Origin: Temnothorax longispinosus
Lineage: Eukaryota; Arthropoda; Insecta; Hymenoptera; Formicidae
NCBI RefSeq assembly: GCF_030848805.1
Contig: NC_092360.1
Location: forward strand, 7,688,001-7,752,000
Length of the DNA stretch: 64,000 nucleotides
Reading direction: 5' to 3'
The position numbers were made by a program, and so were the translations under genes. Positions 26,801 to 39,718 of this stretch are shown here, in pieces. Numbering within the stretch: the first letter of the stretch is position 1; the number at the start of each line of letters is the position of its first letter. The notes under the pieces were generated by a model that was given only the letters and a program-made list of their open reading frames with translations, searched no databases and was not told the DNA's origin.

Positions 26801-29800
26801 AGCCGCGCGGCGGAGTGTCAAAATTGGACTTTGAAGCGGCTGGTGGTAGCCGGGACAAACCTCTGTTGATAACCCGACGAAATCTCCTCTTTAAGATCGA
26901 TCGATCGTAGAAGAGCGGAACCTCGTCGCGCGCGCAATGCTAAAATATTTGTTCGTATAATTGCCGATAAATCACACGCCGCTTCTTTGTCGCGAGGACA
27001 CACACCGCGACGGCGGCAACAGTCGATCGAAGATAAATTGATCGCGAAGCGCCCATTGGCTCGGCAAGATCGCAGATAACAAGCTGATGCACTTCGCCGT
27101 TGACACCGGGATAATTTCTCAATGCGACGCGTTGGGGTCTAACACGGTGGGCGTCATTAATACCGGCGATAATCAGTGTTTTGAGCGACGCACGCTCCTT
27201 TCCGTTGCGCTCGGTCAGTTACAGCGGCTCGAGTGTATCTCCAGTCGAGGACGTTCAGTTGTGTCAATTTATAAACGTTTACCCTATTAATAAACCATGT
27301 TTCTCTTTTTCTTTCTCAGTCAGTTTTTACAGGATTAAAGTACATAGTACGAGATATCGTGTATCCTGATGAGTCGCACAGCAATTCTATTAGATATTCC
27401 ATTAGCGCAGAAAAGTCTTAGTTGATTGATAGATCTTAATCATTTAACGCGATTAGCGATGTCTTAATGACACGAGACTTGAAGTTTACATTGTTAATTA
27501 TATAGTTTGTAACAAGAGATAGGAAATATAAAATTCACAATGTGTAATCAAATGTTTTTCATTAAACATCTCATTTCTCTTATCTCTAATTATTGTCTTC
27601 TTTTCTAAGAGCATTTAAGTGAAAGTGTGTATGTAGGTACATGTGTGTATATACTATATATTTTTTTAATTATATGTTCTTTATTATATAAATAATTTAA
27701 CTTTATTATAACTAAAATTGAAAAATTTAAATTCTTTATTAATATTTATATATCATAAAATGGTTATACATATTTATGTAATAACGTGGAATTTTTGTGG
27801 TCATTCTGACGTGAGTGAACATTTCGAATACATAATTTTACGCAGTGTGAAGCTTTTCGAAGGATTTTGAATATATGATATTGACGTCTCCTCTCTCTTT
27901 CTTCTTGAATTTCACTTGCGTCGAATTGAAGTAAGTCACGCGAGAGAGATTGAAAGAGTCACTTCAGCTTTTATGTGGTAAAAAACGTCGCGAAATATTT
28001 TACAACTGATTACGTTCGACCAGCGTTACGACATTAAAACGTTTAATGCGACATGGCGCGTATAATTTGCTGAATTAATTGCGTTAATAAGAGAGCGTTG
28101 ATTATCGATCGGTTCGCGATTTGCCGATTTCGGTGTTACGGGCTGTCGAAAGATCGACCACCCGGCGAACCAGCGACGCCGACGGCCGGCTACGGTGCAC
28201 TGGAGCGACATTGCAATGTCGAAAAAAGTGAAAATCCACGACAGGTAAAAAAGTTAGCAAATTGCTATTCCGGCTGTCCGATGACGACGATGACAATGAC
28301 GACGACTTGCGCCGTGAGAATGGCATCACAGTTAACGGACGACGACGTCGATGCAATTTTGCTACGTGCTATCTCGAGTAAAGAGGCACAAGACGAGAGA
28401 GAAATTCCTGAGAAGTTCCGCACGAAATCCTGCACAGTTATGCTGAAAAATCGGCTACCGTCTCGGTAGAACACATTCACCAAGCATACTTTAGCTATTT
28501 TCCATTCACGCTGGATTAAATAATTTTTTATTAAAAAGAACAATAAAACACTTTATGGTGTTGAATTTAATGTATTGAGTAGTACAAAAATATTGATATG
28601 ATATTTATTTGACAGTCGCTGATAATCGACAAAATGTAAATAAAAAACTTGGTGTCGGTCACCAATGACCGTCATGGCGGTGAGTATGTTAATTATGGAA
28701 TAAACAAAGGAATAAATATAATATCATCACACGATTGCCTGATCGCTCGATAAATGAAGACATCATTTTTCGCATCACGCCCCTTTGTTCTCTTCGCATA
28801 TTAATGCGGCTTTAATTTTCAAGCACTGTCAGCAGAGAAATTACACCGTTTAAAATTGATGGCAAAAGGAGAACACCAAGGTGAGGCCTGCGTGTTGGGA
28901 TCGAGTAACGAATCACTGCGATTGATGATTAAAAATTAACAGGTCATCACCGGTGGGCGATTGCTTATGGGTCCACCTACCTCGCGATGAATTATACTTA
29001 TACTTATAAGAAAATATCGAAATAATTGATTCGCGTTCTTATTACAACGGTTCTCTCCTTTCTCCCCGGTATTTAGAAAGACATATTTCAACAGCTCGCA
29101 TTGACGGATGGGAGGAGCGACCGAAGATTTGCATCGCAGATCGGCGTGTAATTAATAGCGCGACAGGTGAAATTCCGTCGCTACCGGCACGTTAAAAACA
29201 GTCGGAAATTGAGAGTATGGTTCGCCGCCGGCGCGATACCCGCATTCGTAATGAGACCGCGGCGCTGTTCTTGTACCAGGGACAATGTAAGAGTATCCCG
29301 AAGAGGCCAAGGAATAATAAGCCACGCCACGTGACATTTTTATCGCCGATCAATTCCGTCGCAGAAGCGAAATGTCGACGAAAAAAATAAAAGCGAAATC
29401 CAATTAAAAAGTTCGCATACAATTTACTTCCATGGCTGGGGCAAGAGATTCTTCACACATCAACATGACGTACCCATCCTCGTAACTTAACGGAAAAAAA
29501 CGGTTTAAACGCCTTGTTAACATCTTGTTGTCGACGATGAACGCCTTCAACATTCTTCACCTTCGATATTAAGGAAGAAAACAAGAAAACCACACTCTAA
29601 ATTCGAAGAATCTGTGACTATCGAAAACACCCGATAGTTGAAGGATATTGATGGGGACTCTCCGCTTCTCATTGGATAAATTCATTTACAAGTATAATAC
29701 CGCCGCGACGTAATTCTGGCTTGATGTTATGTAAGGTATAAAAAAAACATCTGTGCCGTCGAGCGTTATAATTATTTTTGTCATTTTAGAGAAAATATTA

Positions 29801-31745
29801 TTCCATCATGGCCAATGGTCCGCAGATAAATGTGTAAGGCGGTGTTTTTTTATGAATTACACATTTTATATCATCTTTTATAAATTCCGCGTTCATATAG
29901 ATCAAAATAATTCAATCACTTCTGCTGCTATTCGAAAAGAGAATGGGGGAAAATTCATCACGTTCATTAGACAAATCATATTTGAAAGTTACATCTGTTC
30001 GACAATTAAATTTGCCCGCATCGTCTCTACCAGCGGTTTATCCTTGGACATACACGTATACCGGCTCGGATAAAAAAAAAACTCGGAGGCTTTAATTGGA
30101 TTTTCGCTTTCGTTTCGAATTCATTGGGGTTTTGATCTTGTAACGGAATTGATCGGCGATAAAAATGTGACACGGCTCAGCTTATTAATCCTTACCTTTT
30201 CTGGATACTTTTACGTCGTCCCCCTGTACGAGATACGTCGGCCTTAATTAAATGCATGCTTATACGTACTCGCCCCGTTTGTATTTTTTGAGTAATCGTG
30301 TGCCAGTTAAGAAAATCCATTGGAGAAAAACACGCTTGTTTATGGGTCGTACCGGTATACGGATATAGAGATACGCGAAATTAATCTACTGCACGCGGTA
30401 CTAATTATCGTACTTACAAGCCGAGAAAACGGGCAAAGTAGCCGGCTATTAAACTACACGTGAACTTTTCACTCAATATTTTATTTCGGCACTATACCAC
30501 GGAGAACAGAATGAAGGGAACTGCGGCTACGTTTTGTTATGGTTCTTCTTGTATGGAGGGAGTCGTTATTTCTTCCTGATTTATATTAATAACGTTTCGC
30601 TAATTACAGTATATCAATATTAAATTGTGCATTGTGCAACAGTACGCCATTTACAGGTAACTTTTTACTTACATAACATAACGCTCTAAAATACTATAAT
30701 TCTCATTCTTTTATTTCAAAATTTTTTACAATAATTAGTAATTATTTGTACTATTTAAAAAAGAACAAATATTACATAAGAAAAATCTATTATTAAATAA
30801 TTGAAATAATAGTAAAGAAAAATATAAAAAGAGAGACAAACTGTTAAAACTATACGTGTACTTTTACATTCTTCTTCCCAAAACAAAGCTTGCTATCGTC
30901 TCGCATGTTGCGGTAAAATCGAAGCATAATTCTTGTGAGAAGACGTCTTATTTTTTTCGTGGCGAAAGCTCGCCGCAGCTTTACTACTTAGGATCGAAAC
31001 ATTGCTGTAGATCGCAGGTATATATCGCCTGACCTTCGTCCTTCGGATGCCGCTGTGAAGGGACGTACCGGGTCGCATCAAGTCATTGAGTGAACAGCAC
31101 ATCGATCAACGCCATTTTCTAAAATATCGTCAATTAAACGTTGGATATATAATGAAATAATACGGTACGGTACGATGGTGCGACGATGGAAAAGGTCTCG
31201 ACGACGGAGAACTCGAGATATTCAAACCACATCAAGACCACTCCCCACGGCCTCGCACCACGCGTACTCGACGTACTATGTAGTAAAAGTGCAGCGAAAT
31301 AAAATGCAAGCTGTTACGTGACCTGAGGCGTTTCTTCACCTACACACCAGTCGTGCATTCATCGCGAATTTGCGCGAAAGGAAAAAAAGATGACAATAGT
31401 AGGTGCTCGATCTCTTTCGCCCTTTCGTCCCGAACGTTACGTTCTGATTCAAATATTTGTGCTTTTTGACCGAGCGAGGATCGACGTCGTCGGTGCGATT
31501 TCGGTGAAAATTCCAACGATACTGATAAAACGAGTCGTTAAACGAGTCCTTTCCATTGGTTTCCATTACCACGTGCAAACAAGGAGTTCACTCCTTCGAC
31601 GATATTTGATTTTACGGCATAATAAATATGCCGGCTTCGACCCCTGACATCTGCCGCCGCGCCGGCCGCCTCTGAACGGGAGAAAGAGATAACAATAAAA
31701 TGCAAATGAACGCGTTAGCATAACATTAATTATGTTACACGCGCG

Positions 31746-32895
31746 TTGAAAATTTTGTATTCCTGCAATGATATTTCCCTGCGTGTTACGCGGCAAAGAT
31801 CAACTTACTTGATGCGCGCGATAAATCAATGTATAATATATTGTATATTGACGTCAACCCCTCTATCTTCAGCATCAATCTAACGAGTTTGAGAATTTTG
31901 TACTCTGACGATATTCCTCTGACAGTCTTACACGGCAAGGATCAATCTTGCGTGATAACTACTATATAATCGCGACAAATTGACGCGACAGTTGATTAAT
32001 ATATTGACGTCAACTTCGCTGTTTTCATCAGCATTAACGTAACATTACTGTCTTCATTATCTTCAGTATCGATCTAACGTTATTACGCGAGTTGAAAATT
32101 TTGTACCCTAACGATATTTCTGACAATAAGTGTTACACAATAAAGATCAATGTTGCGCGATTACTACTATTTAATCGCGACAAATTGACGCGACAGTTGA
32201 TTAATATATTGACGTCAATTTCGCTGTTTTTATCAGCATTAACGTGACAATCGTGACATTAACGTGCGCGTTGAAAATTTTGTATCCTGACGATATTCTC
32301 TTATGTGTTGCACAGCGAAGATCAACGATCAACGATAATTTGCTTAATTGCGATAAATCGATGCATAATATATTGACATCAACCTTCTCTGTCTTCATTA
32401 TCTTTAGCATCGATCTAACGTCATTACGCGAGTTGAAAATTTTGTACCCTAATGATATTTCTGACAATAAAGTGTTACACAATAAAGATCAATGTTGCGC
32501 GATTACTACTATTTAATCGCGACAGATTGACGCATAATATTTTGACGTTGACTTCGCTATCTTCAGTACTAACGTGACATTAACATACGCGTTGAAAACT
32601 TTGTATCCTAACAATATTTCTTTGAGTGTTACGCAGCAAAGATCAACGCTGCGCGATAACTGCTATTTTATCGCGATAAATTAATACATTACTGTTACTT
32701 AATCAAAATAAATTGATGCATAATATATTAACACCAACCTCCTGTCTTCAGTGTGAATGTAACATTAATACAAGTTGAAAATTTTGTATACTAACAATAT
32801 TTCTCTCTGTGTGTTAAGCGGCGAAGATCGCAGCTGCGCGATAACTGCTACTTAAATCGCGATAAATTGATAAATATATTGACATCAACCACGTT
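31746..32895. repeat. Seven-copy tandem repeat with a recurring hairpin
   Basis: A unit of roughly 150-200 bp recurs with the anchor TTGAAAATTTTGTA (or one change) at 31746, 31889, 32092, 32271, 32433, 32592 and 32774. Each unit then has a CTRAYGATATTTC-like segment, a GTGTTACRC-like stretch, a conserved AARGATCAA, a CGCGATAA/CGCGATTA block, and in most units a TTGACGTCAA or TTGACATCAA segment. Copies differ by substitutions and indels and no frame is shared, so open frames here are artefacts. Some units contain additional CATTAACGTRACATTA spacers. It behaves like a small satellite or a degenerate tandem array of unknown origin. Confidence 0.85.
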
Positions 32896-33270
32896 GTCTT
32901 CGGCACGCATCCTCAGCGGAACTGAAGCATGCAATCGTCGACGGGCTCTCAAGGCAGATCTTATCCGCTTTATTGTTATGATGGCAGCTTATGAATTATA
33001 GGTATGCGCATTATATAAGCGCACTTATAGGGAAGATCGAGCGGATTTTAATGACCCGTTCTATAAAGCATCATTCTGCCATTTATCCGCGTTTATCTGA
33101 CCACCAATCTCAAAAGCAGTCGGTGAAAACGTTGGGAGAGTCTTTGTTCACTTTGCAGCGAACTTCCTCGAGGCGTGTAACTTCGAAAGCAGAGGCAGCC
33201 AAGCCAAGTATATGTATAGGTATACCTGTACACGGACGTTACGCGTTCGTGACGCCGTTGACCGGGGCTC

Positions 33271-33395
33271 TGATTCTGTAACTCTTAACGACAGTGTCGT
33301 TATCGTTGCGCAGGTGTAATATATGGTAAAAGCTGTGTGCGTGACGACAATATATCTAACGATAACGACGCTGTCGTTAAGAATTATAGAATAGG
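33271..33395. mobile_element. Foldback MITE, about 125 bp
   Basis: TGATTCTGTAACTCTTAACG followed by ACAGTGTCGTTATCGTT is mirrored by AACGATAACGACGCTGTCGT and TAAGAATTATAGAATA. The arms are about 40 bases and the loop about 45. No coding capacity. The superfamily is not clear. Confidence 0.7.
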
Positions 33396-33720
33396 GGTAC
33401 ACGAGAGCTTGCGCTTACTTAAAGCGTAATCTGCAATAAAAAAGAAATGGAACGAAAAAACGCGTGATGTAATCTACTCCATAAAAAAAACGGATAAATA
33501 AAAAGTTTGATAAATGGAAATCTAATAATCGTTCCAATCGATTCAATATATTATACGCTCGCTTCTTTTCACGTCACGGAGAAGACTAAGGCAAACAGAT
33601 GTGGACGAGAAAGATAGAGGCTCGGTAGCAAAATGTTGAAAAAGAAAAATATGTACGCAGAGACCCCGTGGAAATTTAAAGGTCAAGATAAAAATGTATC
33701 AATTCTTGATGATAATGTAG

Positions 33721-33976
33721 TTAACCCTCAATTAGCACACCTCGGTTGGGCCACCTCAAATGCCACACTAGTGCGACTTGAGATTTTGACAATTTTTAAC
33801 TGTCGTATCTCAGTCATTTTTAATAAAAATTTATGTAAAATTTCCCTGGCAATCGAGTAGTGCACTTTATTTTAGGAAAAAGAAATGATTTTTATATAAA
33901 AAATTGAAATATATAAAGTGCTGAACGCGAAAAAAAAGTGGTGCGAATTAGCACATGTGTGCTAATTGAGGGTTAA
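33721..33976. mobile_element. TTAA-flanked MITE (piggyBac-type)
   Basis: The left end is TTAACCCTCAATTAGCACAC and the right end is its exact reverse complement, GTGTGCTAATTGAGGGTTAA. Target-site duplication is TTAA. The 256-bp element has no transposase; an overlapping open frame begins outside it and is not meaningful. Termini starting CCCT and ending AGGG with TTAA duplication are typical of piggyBac relatives. The intact, identical ends suggest a fairly recent insertion compared with other elements in the window. Confidence 0.9.
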
Positions 33977-35996
33977 ATGTAATTTCTTATGTTCTTTCTT
34001 ATATTAATTGATTTCGTTAATCGATTTCATTAATGAATGGTTGGTAGTGTTTGAGAGAGAGCCGGATGGCATTGAAGTGAAATAAATACCGATATATGTA
34101 TTAAGCTCTGTGATAATTTAAAAAGAAAATTGGGCAAGAACCCAATTACTTTTTCTTCAAAATACATTTGCTGGGAAAATTTCATTATTCAAAAATACGA
34201 GATATGAGAACTATCGTCTTTATGCAAAAATTTACGGATGTAATCTGCCGTTATAAATAACAGAAGCGTGTGTACCTAGAGCTTATGGTAATCTGGTCGC
34301 GTGTCACGCAACGAGAATGCACGTGCAAATGCCAATATAGTAATCAGTATTATAGCTAATAAAAATATTTCTGATGTAGCGTTTCTTGTGATAAGAGAGT
34401 GTGTACTAATCATACATGAGGCGGTGTGTAATAATCATACACACTTCTTCATATGTTTACGTGTTTCGCGCAGTTATGTACACGAGATATTTTCCAGAAC
34501 GAGGCAGGTACGCGGCTTTCTGCAAATTTCTAAGCTGAAATATAATCAGATCTCGTTTCGTGCACAGAACTCTCAATAGACACCGTTATTGCGCTCGCGG
34601 ATAGACATACGCGCGTGTTCGAGCGAGTGCCCTCCGCAGACCTCCAGGATAAAATTCGCTTCGAGATAAATTCCGCGTCTCGCAAACATTATCGTTAACG
34701 ATTCATTTTAGGCTGCAATCGAACTGTTCGTAACAGGTTTTCCCAAGTTTTTCTGGTACAGGTTAATATATCTCTACTGTAGAATGGATCATTTTCTTTG
34801 GGAAGAAATTTTTGTATGTCGAATAATATATACAGAAAAGAAAGAAGTGTCAAATTAACACTGATATACTCGTATATATACGCAGAAATATATAATAATC
34901 TCATGGAAAAAATAATTCTACTGTGTAGCAAAATCTTCATTCTATTGTATATTCGTAGTGACAGCAACAAAATTTAGTTAACGCAACTAATTTTACGAAT
35001 TATTCGTCATTAGAGTAAAATTTGTTTTGTTGCGAAAATAGAAAAAATTAGTTGAGTGTATTTGTGTTTAGAATCGCGTTTTGCTATTGAAGCAAAATAA
35101 TGTATTCTTATAGCAAATACACACATTTGCTATCAGAGCAAAACTACTGCTCGCTAGCCTCTGCATGGCATATTGTTGATCAGAACTCGGCTAATTTTGT
35201 GAGATATAAATATATTGGTGTATAAGACAAATACATTCCCTTTGTATTTCAAACCACATTAGTTATTGAATTTTGCAACGTGATCTTCTTCCGAAGATTA
35301 CGTGATCCATGCAAGAATGTAAACGCAATCGATTATTAATATTAATTTAATTATGCATAGTTGCATCAATTTACTTCAAGCATTTTAATTAATCGCAAAT
35401 GCTTGTAAGTTTATAAGAATTTCAACTTTTTATTTAAACTTCCTTTTTTTGGTTGGTTGAACTATATATAAAACTTCGTTTAACTATATAAATGACTTTA
35501 TTCAAGCAAGTTTTCTTCGTTTAACTCAATATAATCTCATTTCAAGATTATACATTGTTGCGTATATACGAGTATATCAGTGTTGAGTTGAGACACTTTT
35601 TTCTATGTATATACAATTTTTCTGTTTTCCCTTTAGTTATCGATTAAGACTCAAATTGTTTATTTATTAACTTCATAATGTGTCACTCGAAATTAATAAA
35701 GAAGATAGAAGGAAAATATTAAGATCGATAAAATTTCCAGGTAATAACCTGGTAATCGCTTTTGTACAGTCTGTTATTACATTTATAATTAAAAAGAAGG
35801 TTACAAAAAAGATTTATGAGAAAAGAGTTAAGAAAAGTAGAAGAAAAGAAGATAAGGCGACGATATTTTATTCGGGATTTATATATAATTTTATTTTATA
35901 AATACAATTGTATAAAAGCATTTGTAAAATATAATTATTGTATTCTGGCTGGGATAATATTTTTTGCAATAGTCTTTATAAAATGCTCGTTGACAT

Positions 35997-36043
<47 letters not shown>

Positions 36044-37714
36044 TAAATTGTGTATCAATTTAATAATGTAAAAAATTACATTTCTAACATAAAACTGTGT
36101 TTCAAGCCTGAATAGTAATCAAAAGCATAAACGCGAAATTCATAAAACTCACAAAAATGATTATTAGGCATAAAATCCTACCTGAAAATATTTATTCTGT
36201 GTTACACAATATATATAAATACAATTTATATCTTCTTATATGATGGCAGAAATATGTGCCGGGTTATTTTTCGTGTATTCTGTCCTAAGTCCTTACGCCC
36301 CATTTCCGAATTTCCATTCGACTCGTAGCTGAGTGAGAGACACTACATTTTATAATTTTATATCGTCGCGATCGCAAACAGGATGCTATCGCGTGATGCT
36401 GCGGGCGTTGGTAATAAATTTCGCGGATATATGAGACGCATCAGGTTCTGTTTGCGCGTACGCGAAGGAGGGGAGAAAATGTTGTTCCTCCTCGTTGTCA
36501 TCGTCGTCGTCGCCGTCATCATCGTCGTCGTCGTCGTCGAATAGAACGAGACGGTATAACCTGTTGCTGTCGGGAGTAACGACGTAGAGAAGAAGGGAAA
36601 GAGATGGTATTTTATATATCCATCCACCTCTCTCGTAAAACCCAATGGTTGAGTGCGATGCAGATACGATCGGTACGAGGTACGACAGAATGGGCGAGAA
36701 TGCCGACATGTCACACCCAACCATGTAAAGGATGATCGTGTCTTCTTTTTCTTTTTCTCTAGGACTCTCATTACGCATCCGCGGGTCCGCGAACGACGTG
36801 CTCCGCGACGTCGTCATCTTTGTCCTTTGACGAAAGGCTGTTGTCGAGACCTTTGGACGATCGGAGTCCTCACGTTCAGAAGGTCGCGGACCTTTTTCAC
36901 TTTTTATACATTTCTCAGCGGCGAACGAGTTATGTTCAGGTCTGCGCGCTCTTGAGACTGAAGCGAACGAGTAAAAATAATATACTTTAATTTCCATATT
37001 GGCACGTTATTTTCCTCTCGACTTGATGACCTATCGCGTGGTGTGTTTAATTGATCAATTTTTTAGTACATTTTTATTTTTGTCACAATCAGGAATATCG
37101 TATTATATGTCCAACGAATTATGCACTTGTTTCCTTTTGATGATGCGACTTTATTATAATTAGCTTCCATATATCTAAAATCTAAATCAATGCTGGATAA
37201 TATCATATTTAATTTCAAAGAAGTTTCTGTCTGTCACATTGGATATGAAAGAGGTATCGATATCTTGTCAACGGCGGATCTTGTTTGACAGTGGATTTTG
37301 CTCAACTTTGGATCTCTGGATATTCGCGATTATCCCCACAAATAATGTACGAATAATCGCGTCGCTATTAACAGTACGACTTCCGGGGGAGATTCCATCC
37401 GCGAGATCACCGTTGAGATTTTCCCTTGCTCGAGCTCTCTCTCTCGTAAAATTCTCGGCGCAGCAGCACCGATTTCCACTCGTTCAACTCGTTGCGTGAT
37501 ACGCTATAATATTGCACAATGCTTTTAATTCCCATTCTAAGATCATGCCGCCTTGCTTTAACGCGTCGGGAGGGTTTGAGGGCTATAACTCCGTCATGGT
37601 CGTTAGTCACGTTATGACACCTTATGAATCTTATTAGCGTCTTGACCTGTAGCTATAACCGTGCAATTATACGAACGGTTGAAGACAATTATAACGCGGT
37701 AAACGTAAAAAAAG
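33977..37714. other. Noncoding stretch with one doubtful long open frame
   Basis: The only long frame is 36386-36997 on the - strand (203 codons). It includes an Asp-rich run made by a GTC/ATC trinucleotide repeat at 36495-36540 and has no recognisable domain or splice partners, so it is not called as a gene. A TA microsatellite lies at 36000-36044. A segment at 35080-35200 contains TTGCTATCAGAGCAAAAC-like sequence that may be a transposon end. Nothing else was recognised. Confidence 0.45.
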
Positions 37715-37905
37715 AAAGGACCCCGCACACATCACAGGGAAAATTTGCCTCCCGTCGAATTTGCTGAAATTGTAATATGATGTAGTTCATGCCTTGATCA
37801 AGAATCATAATGGGCCCGAGGTCAAAGAATGAACAGTTCCCGAGATACGGGAGGTCAAAGGTCAATAATAGTGCCTTATTCGAAAATTCTATTTTTTGTG
37901 TATAT
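37715..37905 (-). mobile_element. Half of an inverted-repeat element, also present at 40.6-40.8 kb
   Basis: This stretch starts AAAGGACCCCGCACACATCA and continues through CAGGGAAAAT, GCTGAAATTGTAATATGATG and TCGGGAACTG-type sequence on the opposite strand. It is the reverse complement of 40641-40833 with roughly ten percent mismatches. Similarity stops at about 37903. The matching other terminus of an intact element is not found next to it, so it is a truncated or rearranged copy. Confidence 0.7.
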
Positions 37906-38189
37906 CCGCACGTGAGCAGCGTTGTTGTGTGCGTATGTGCCATTCTGTGAGCGTAGCCTGGTTTGATACATGGCAATATAGTAATATAGGGCGTTCGCAA
38001 TATGGCCACCTACGAAACTAATGCACGGATCGAGATCAAACTTGACCAGCATGTTCACCGTCGAAAAAGGGTTTTATTTTTATTTAAGCATGCGTACCGT
38101 GAGTGGCCATATTACCCTCACTGACGTTATATTGCCATCTGATCTCGTACTCTCTGGTTTGACACAATGGTAGAGTTTCAAGATTGGTA

Positions 38190-38430
38190 ATAGCTATATA
38201 AGGAAGACAATCGGTGTAGCCAGAGCCGAAACTCGCCGAAGTGAGATTCGGCCTCAAATAATTAAGCGACCCGATTCTCGACGACTCGAATCAACCTACG
38301 AAACTACGTTCACATACAAATACACATATATATGCGTAATATATAACAGCTATGAATATGTAAAAGTGTGAATAAAAATAACATCAGTAGTTTTTAAATT
38401 GCGGTCTCTCTTCGGAACCACTCAGTTTTA
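38190..38430 (+). mobile_element. LTR-like fragment or TATA promoter upstream of the elongase
   Basis: CTATATAAGG at about 38194 is followed by a CpG-rich region with CGAAACTCGCCGAAGTGAG, then an AATAAA-type signal at about 38371 and GCGGTCTCTCTTCGGAACC. A TATA box, a transcribed segment and a polyadenylation signal within 200 bases is how a retrotransposon LTR looks. The segment 38269-38333 also matches 40582-40640. Alternatively it is simply the elongase promoter and 5' UTR. No target duplication or LTR ends were defined. Confidence 0.35.
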
Positions 38431-38508
38431 TTTTGGGATTGCTAGGAGAAACATACTTAAAGTGAAACTGTGGCTCAACTGGAATCTAAACATTATAATT
38501 CGGAAATA

Positions 38509-38523
38509 ATGGCTAGTAAGTTC

Positions 38524-38576
<53 letters not shown>

Positions 38577-39718
38577 AAGAAATGTTAAAGATTTAAAAGT
38601 TCTTTTAGAAGGGACACTACAAAAATCCTTCTTATTATTTTTCCTCAAAATTATGTGTTAACTCATATTATATAGATTTCATAGATGCACGAACGATGGA
38701 ATGGCTATTGTTATCTTCGCCGATGCCAATTATTTTTATATTGCTGGCTTATTTATACGTCGTCTACTTTATTGGACCGCAATTTATGGAAAACAGAAAA
38801 CCGTATTCGTTGAAAAGGTTTATACAATGTTACAATCTTTTTCAAATTGGTGCAAATTTTTGGCTAGTGTTTAACGTCATGACAGATGGTAGACCGTTCA
38901 CTGCCGTGTGGAGATATTGCGAGTCACTCGATAAAATTTGCAGTCGTAACAGTGAAAAGGTATGTTAACCTTTTAAATTGTCAAAAATAAGAAATAATTT
39001 GCATGGATTTAAATTAGTACACTTTAAATATTTGAGAATTATATAATAAATAATTGTTACTCATACGACATACGCAATAATATTGATAAATTTCAACGTG
39101 TAAATTTGGAGAATAGATATAACTCTGTAAGAATTAACAGAATTGAGATAATAACGATTTCGCAGATAGATATAATTTTAATATTGCAGCAACTTGAAAT
39201 TATATGGTGGACACTGTTGCTTAAAATAATTGATCTCATTGAAACCATAATATTTGTATTGAGGAAAAAAGATCGTCAGGTCTCATTTTTACACACGTAC
39301 CATCATATTTCCACGGTTATCTATGCTTGGACGACGCTCAGATACTCTCCGCACAGTTTCCTCATGACTATCATAGCACTCAATTGTTCTATACACGTGA
39401 TAATGTATTCCTATTATTGTCTGAGCACTTTTGGATCAAATATGCAACGAATACTTCTACCATTCAAGAAGTGGATTACTCTTATACAAATGGTAAGCTC
39501 TGAATTTAATTTGTCGATATACTTGTTGATATTAAATATTGCTTTTATTAAAACAGGCACAAATAGCATTCATAACGGTGGGCAGTTCGCAAGGTTTCAT
39601 ACTTAACTGCGGTAATATGAGTGTGAAATATTTTTCTGTCGCGACATTTCTTAATGGCATTGTAAACTTGTCATTGTTTTCCAATTTTTATAATTCTTAT
39701 AAGAAATCGAAAACCTGA
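38509..39718 (+). CDS. Very-long-chain fatty acid elongase (ELOVL family)
   Basis: Four coding exons, 38509-38515, 38676-38959, 39190-39492 and 39557-39718, join in frame to 251 residues; exon 1 supplies only Met-Ala plus one base. ELOVL enzymes are ER membrane condensing enzymes that lengthen long-chain acyl-CoA with malonyl-CoA. Family signatures in order are DARTMEWLLLSSP near residue 6, YLYVVYFIGP and MENRKPY near 30-45, KIIDLIETIIFVLRKK near 110, the catalytic histidine box HTYHH near 135, NCSIHVIMYSYY near 165, and LIQMAQIAFI spanning the last junction. Several hydrophobic segments fit a multi-pass protein, and the C-terminus is lysine-rich (NSYKKSKT), though not a perfect dilysine signal. 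It is at the short end for insects. All motifs are intact, so it is probably active; chain-length preference cannot be read. Polyadenylation signal AATAAA at 39958. Confidence 0.92.
38527..38576. repeat. (TA)n microsatellite in elongase intron 1
   Basis: About 48 bases of uninterrupted TA directly after the donor site of the first intron (GTAAGT at 38516). It lies between the seven-base first coding exon and exon 2. Confidence 0.95.

Larger units (their letters stand above)
20932..31715. other. Long noncoding stretch, no confident gene
   Basis: Open frames at 23362-23592 and 28098-28469 (+, 76 and 123 codons) have no recognisable domain. The second contains a TDDDVDAILLRAISSKEAQ stretch that looks somewhat protein-like, but no splice partners were found. 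CpG-rich patches at 21230-21660, 24060-24660, 25440-25850, 26760-27250 and 29100-29340 could be regulatory. Simple repeats include GA tracts near 23250-23350, a CA tract at 22818-22843 and GCGAGC repeats at 24366-24400. A GC-rich piece with GGGAAGCTTTGCCCCCC at 22203 looks transposon-derived but was not classified. Confidence 0.4.

Noticed and set aside
32201..32516. ORFs on both strands within the tandem repeat
   Set aside because: They span repeat units, change frame between copies and are open by composition only.
36386..36997. 203-codon minus-strand ORF with an Asp-rich run
   Set aside because: The acidic run comes from a trinucleotide repeat, no domain or splice partners are seen, and another minus frame is open across the same repeat.
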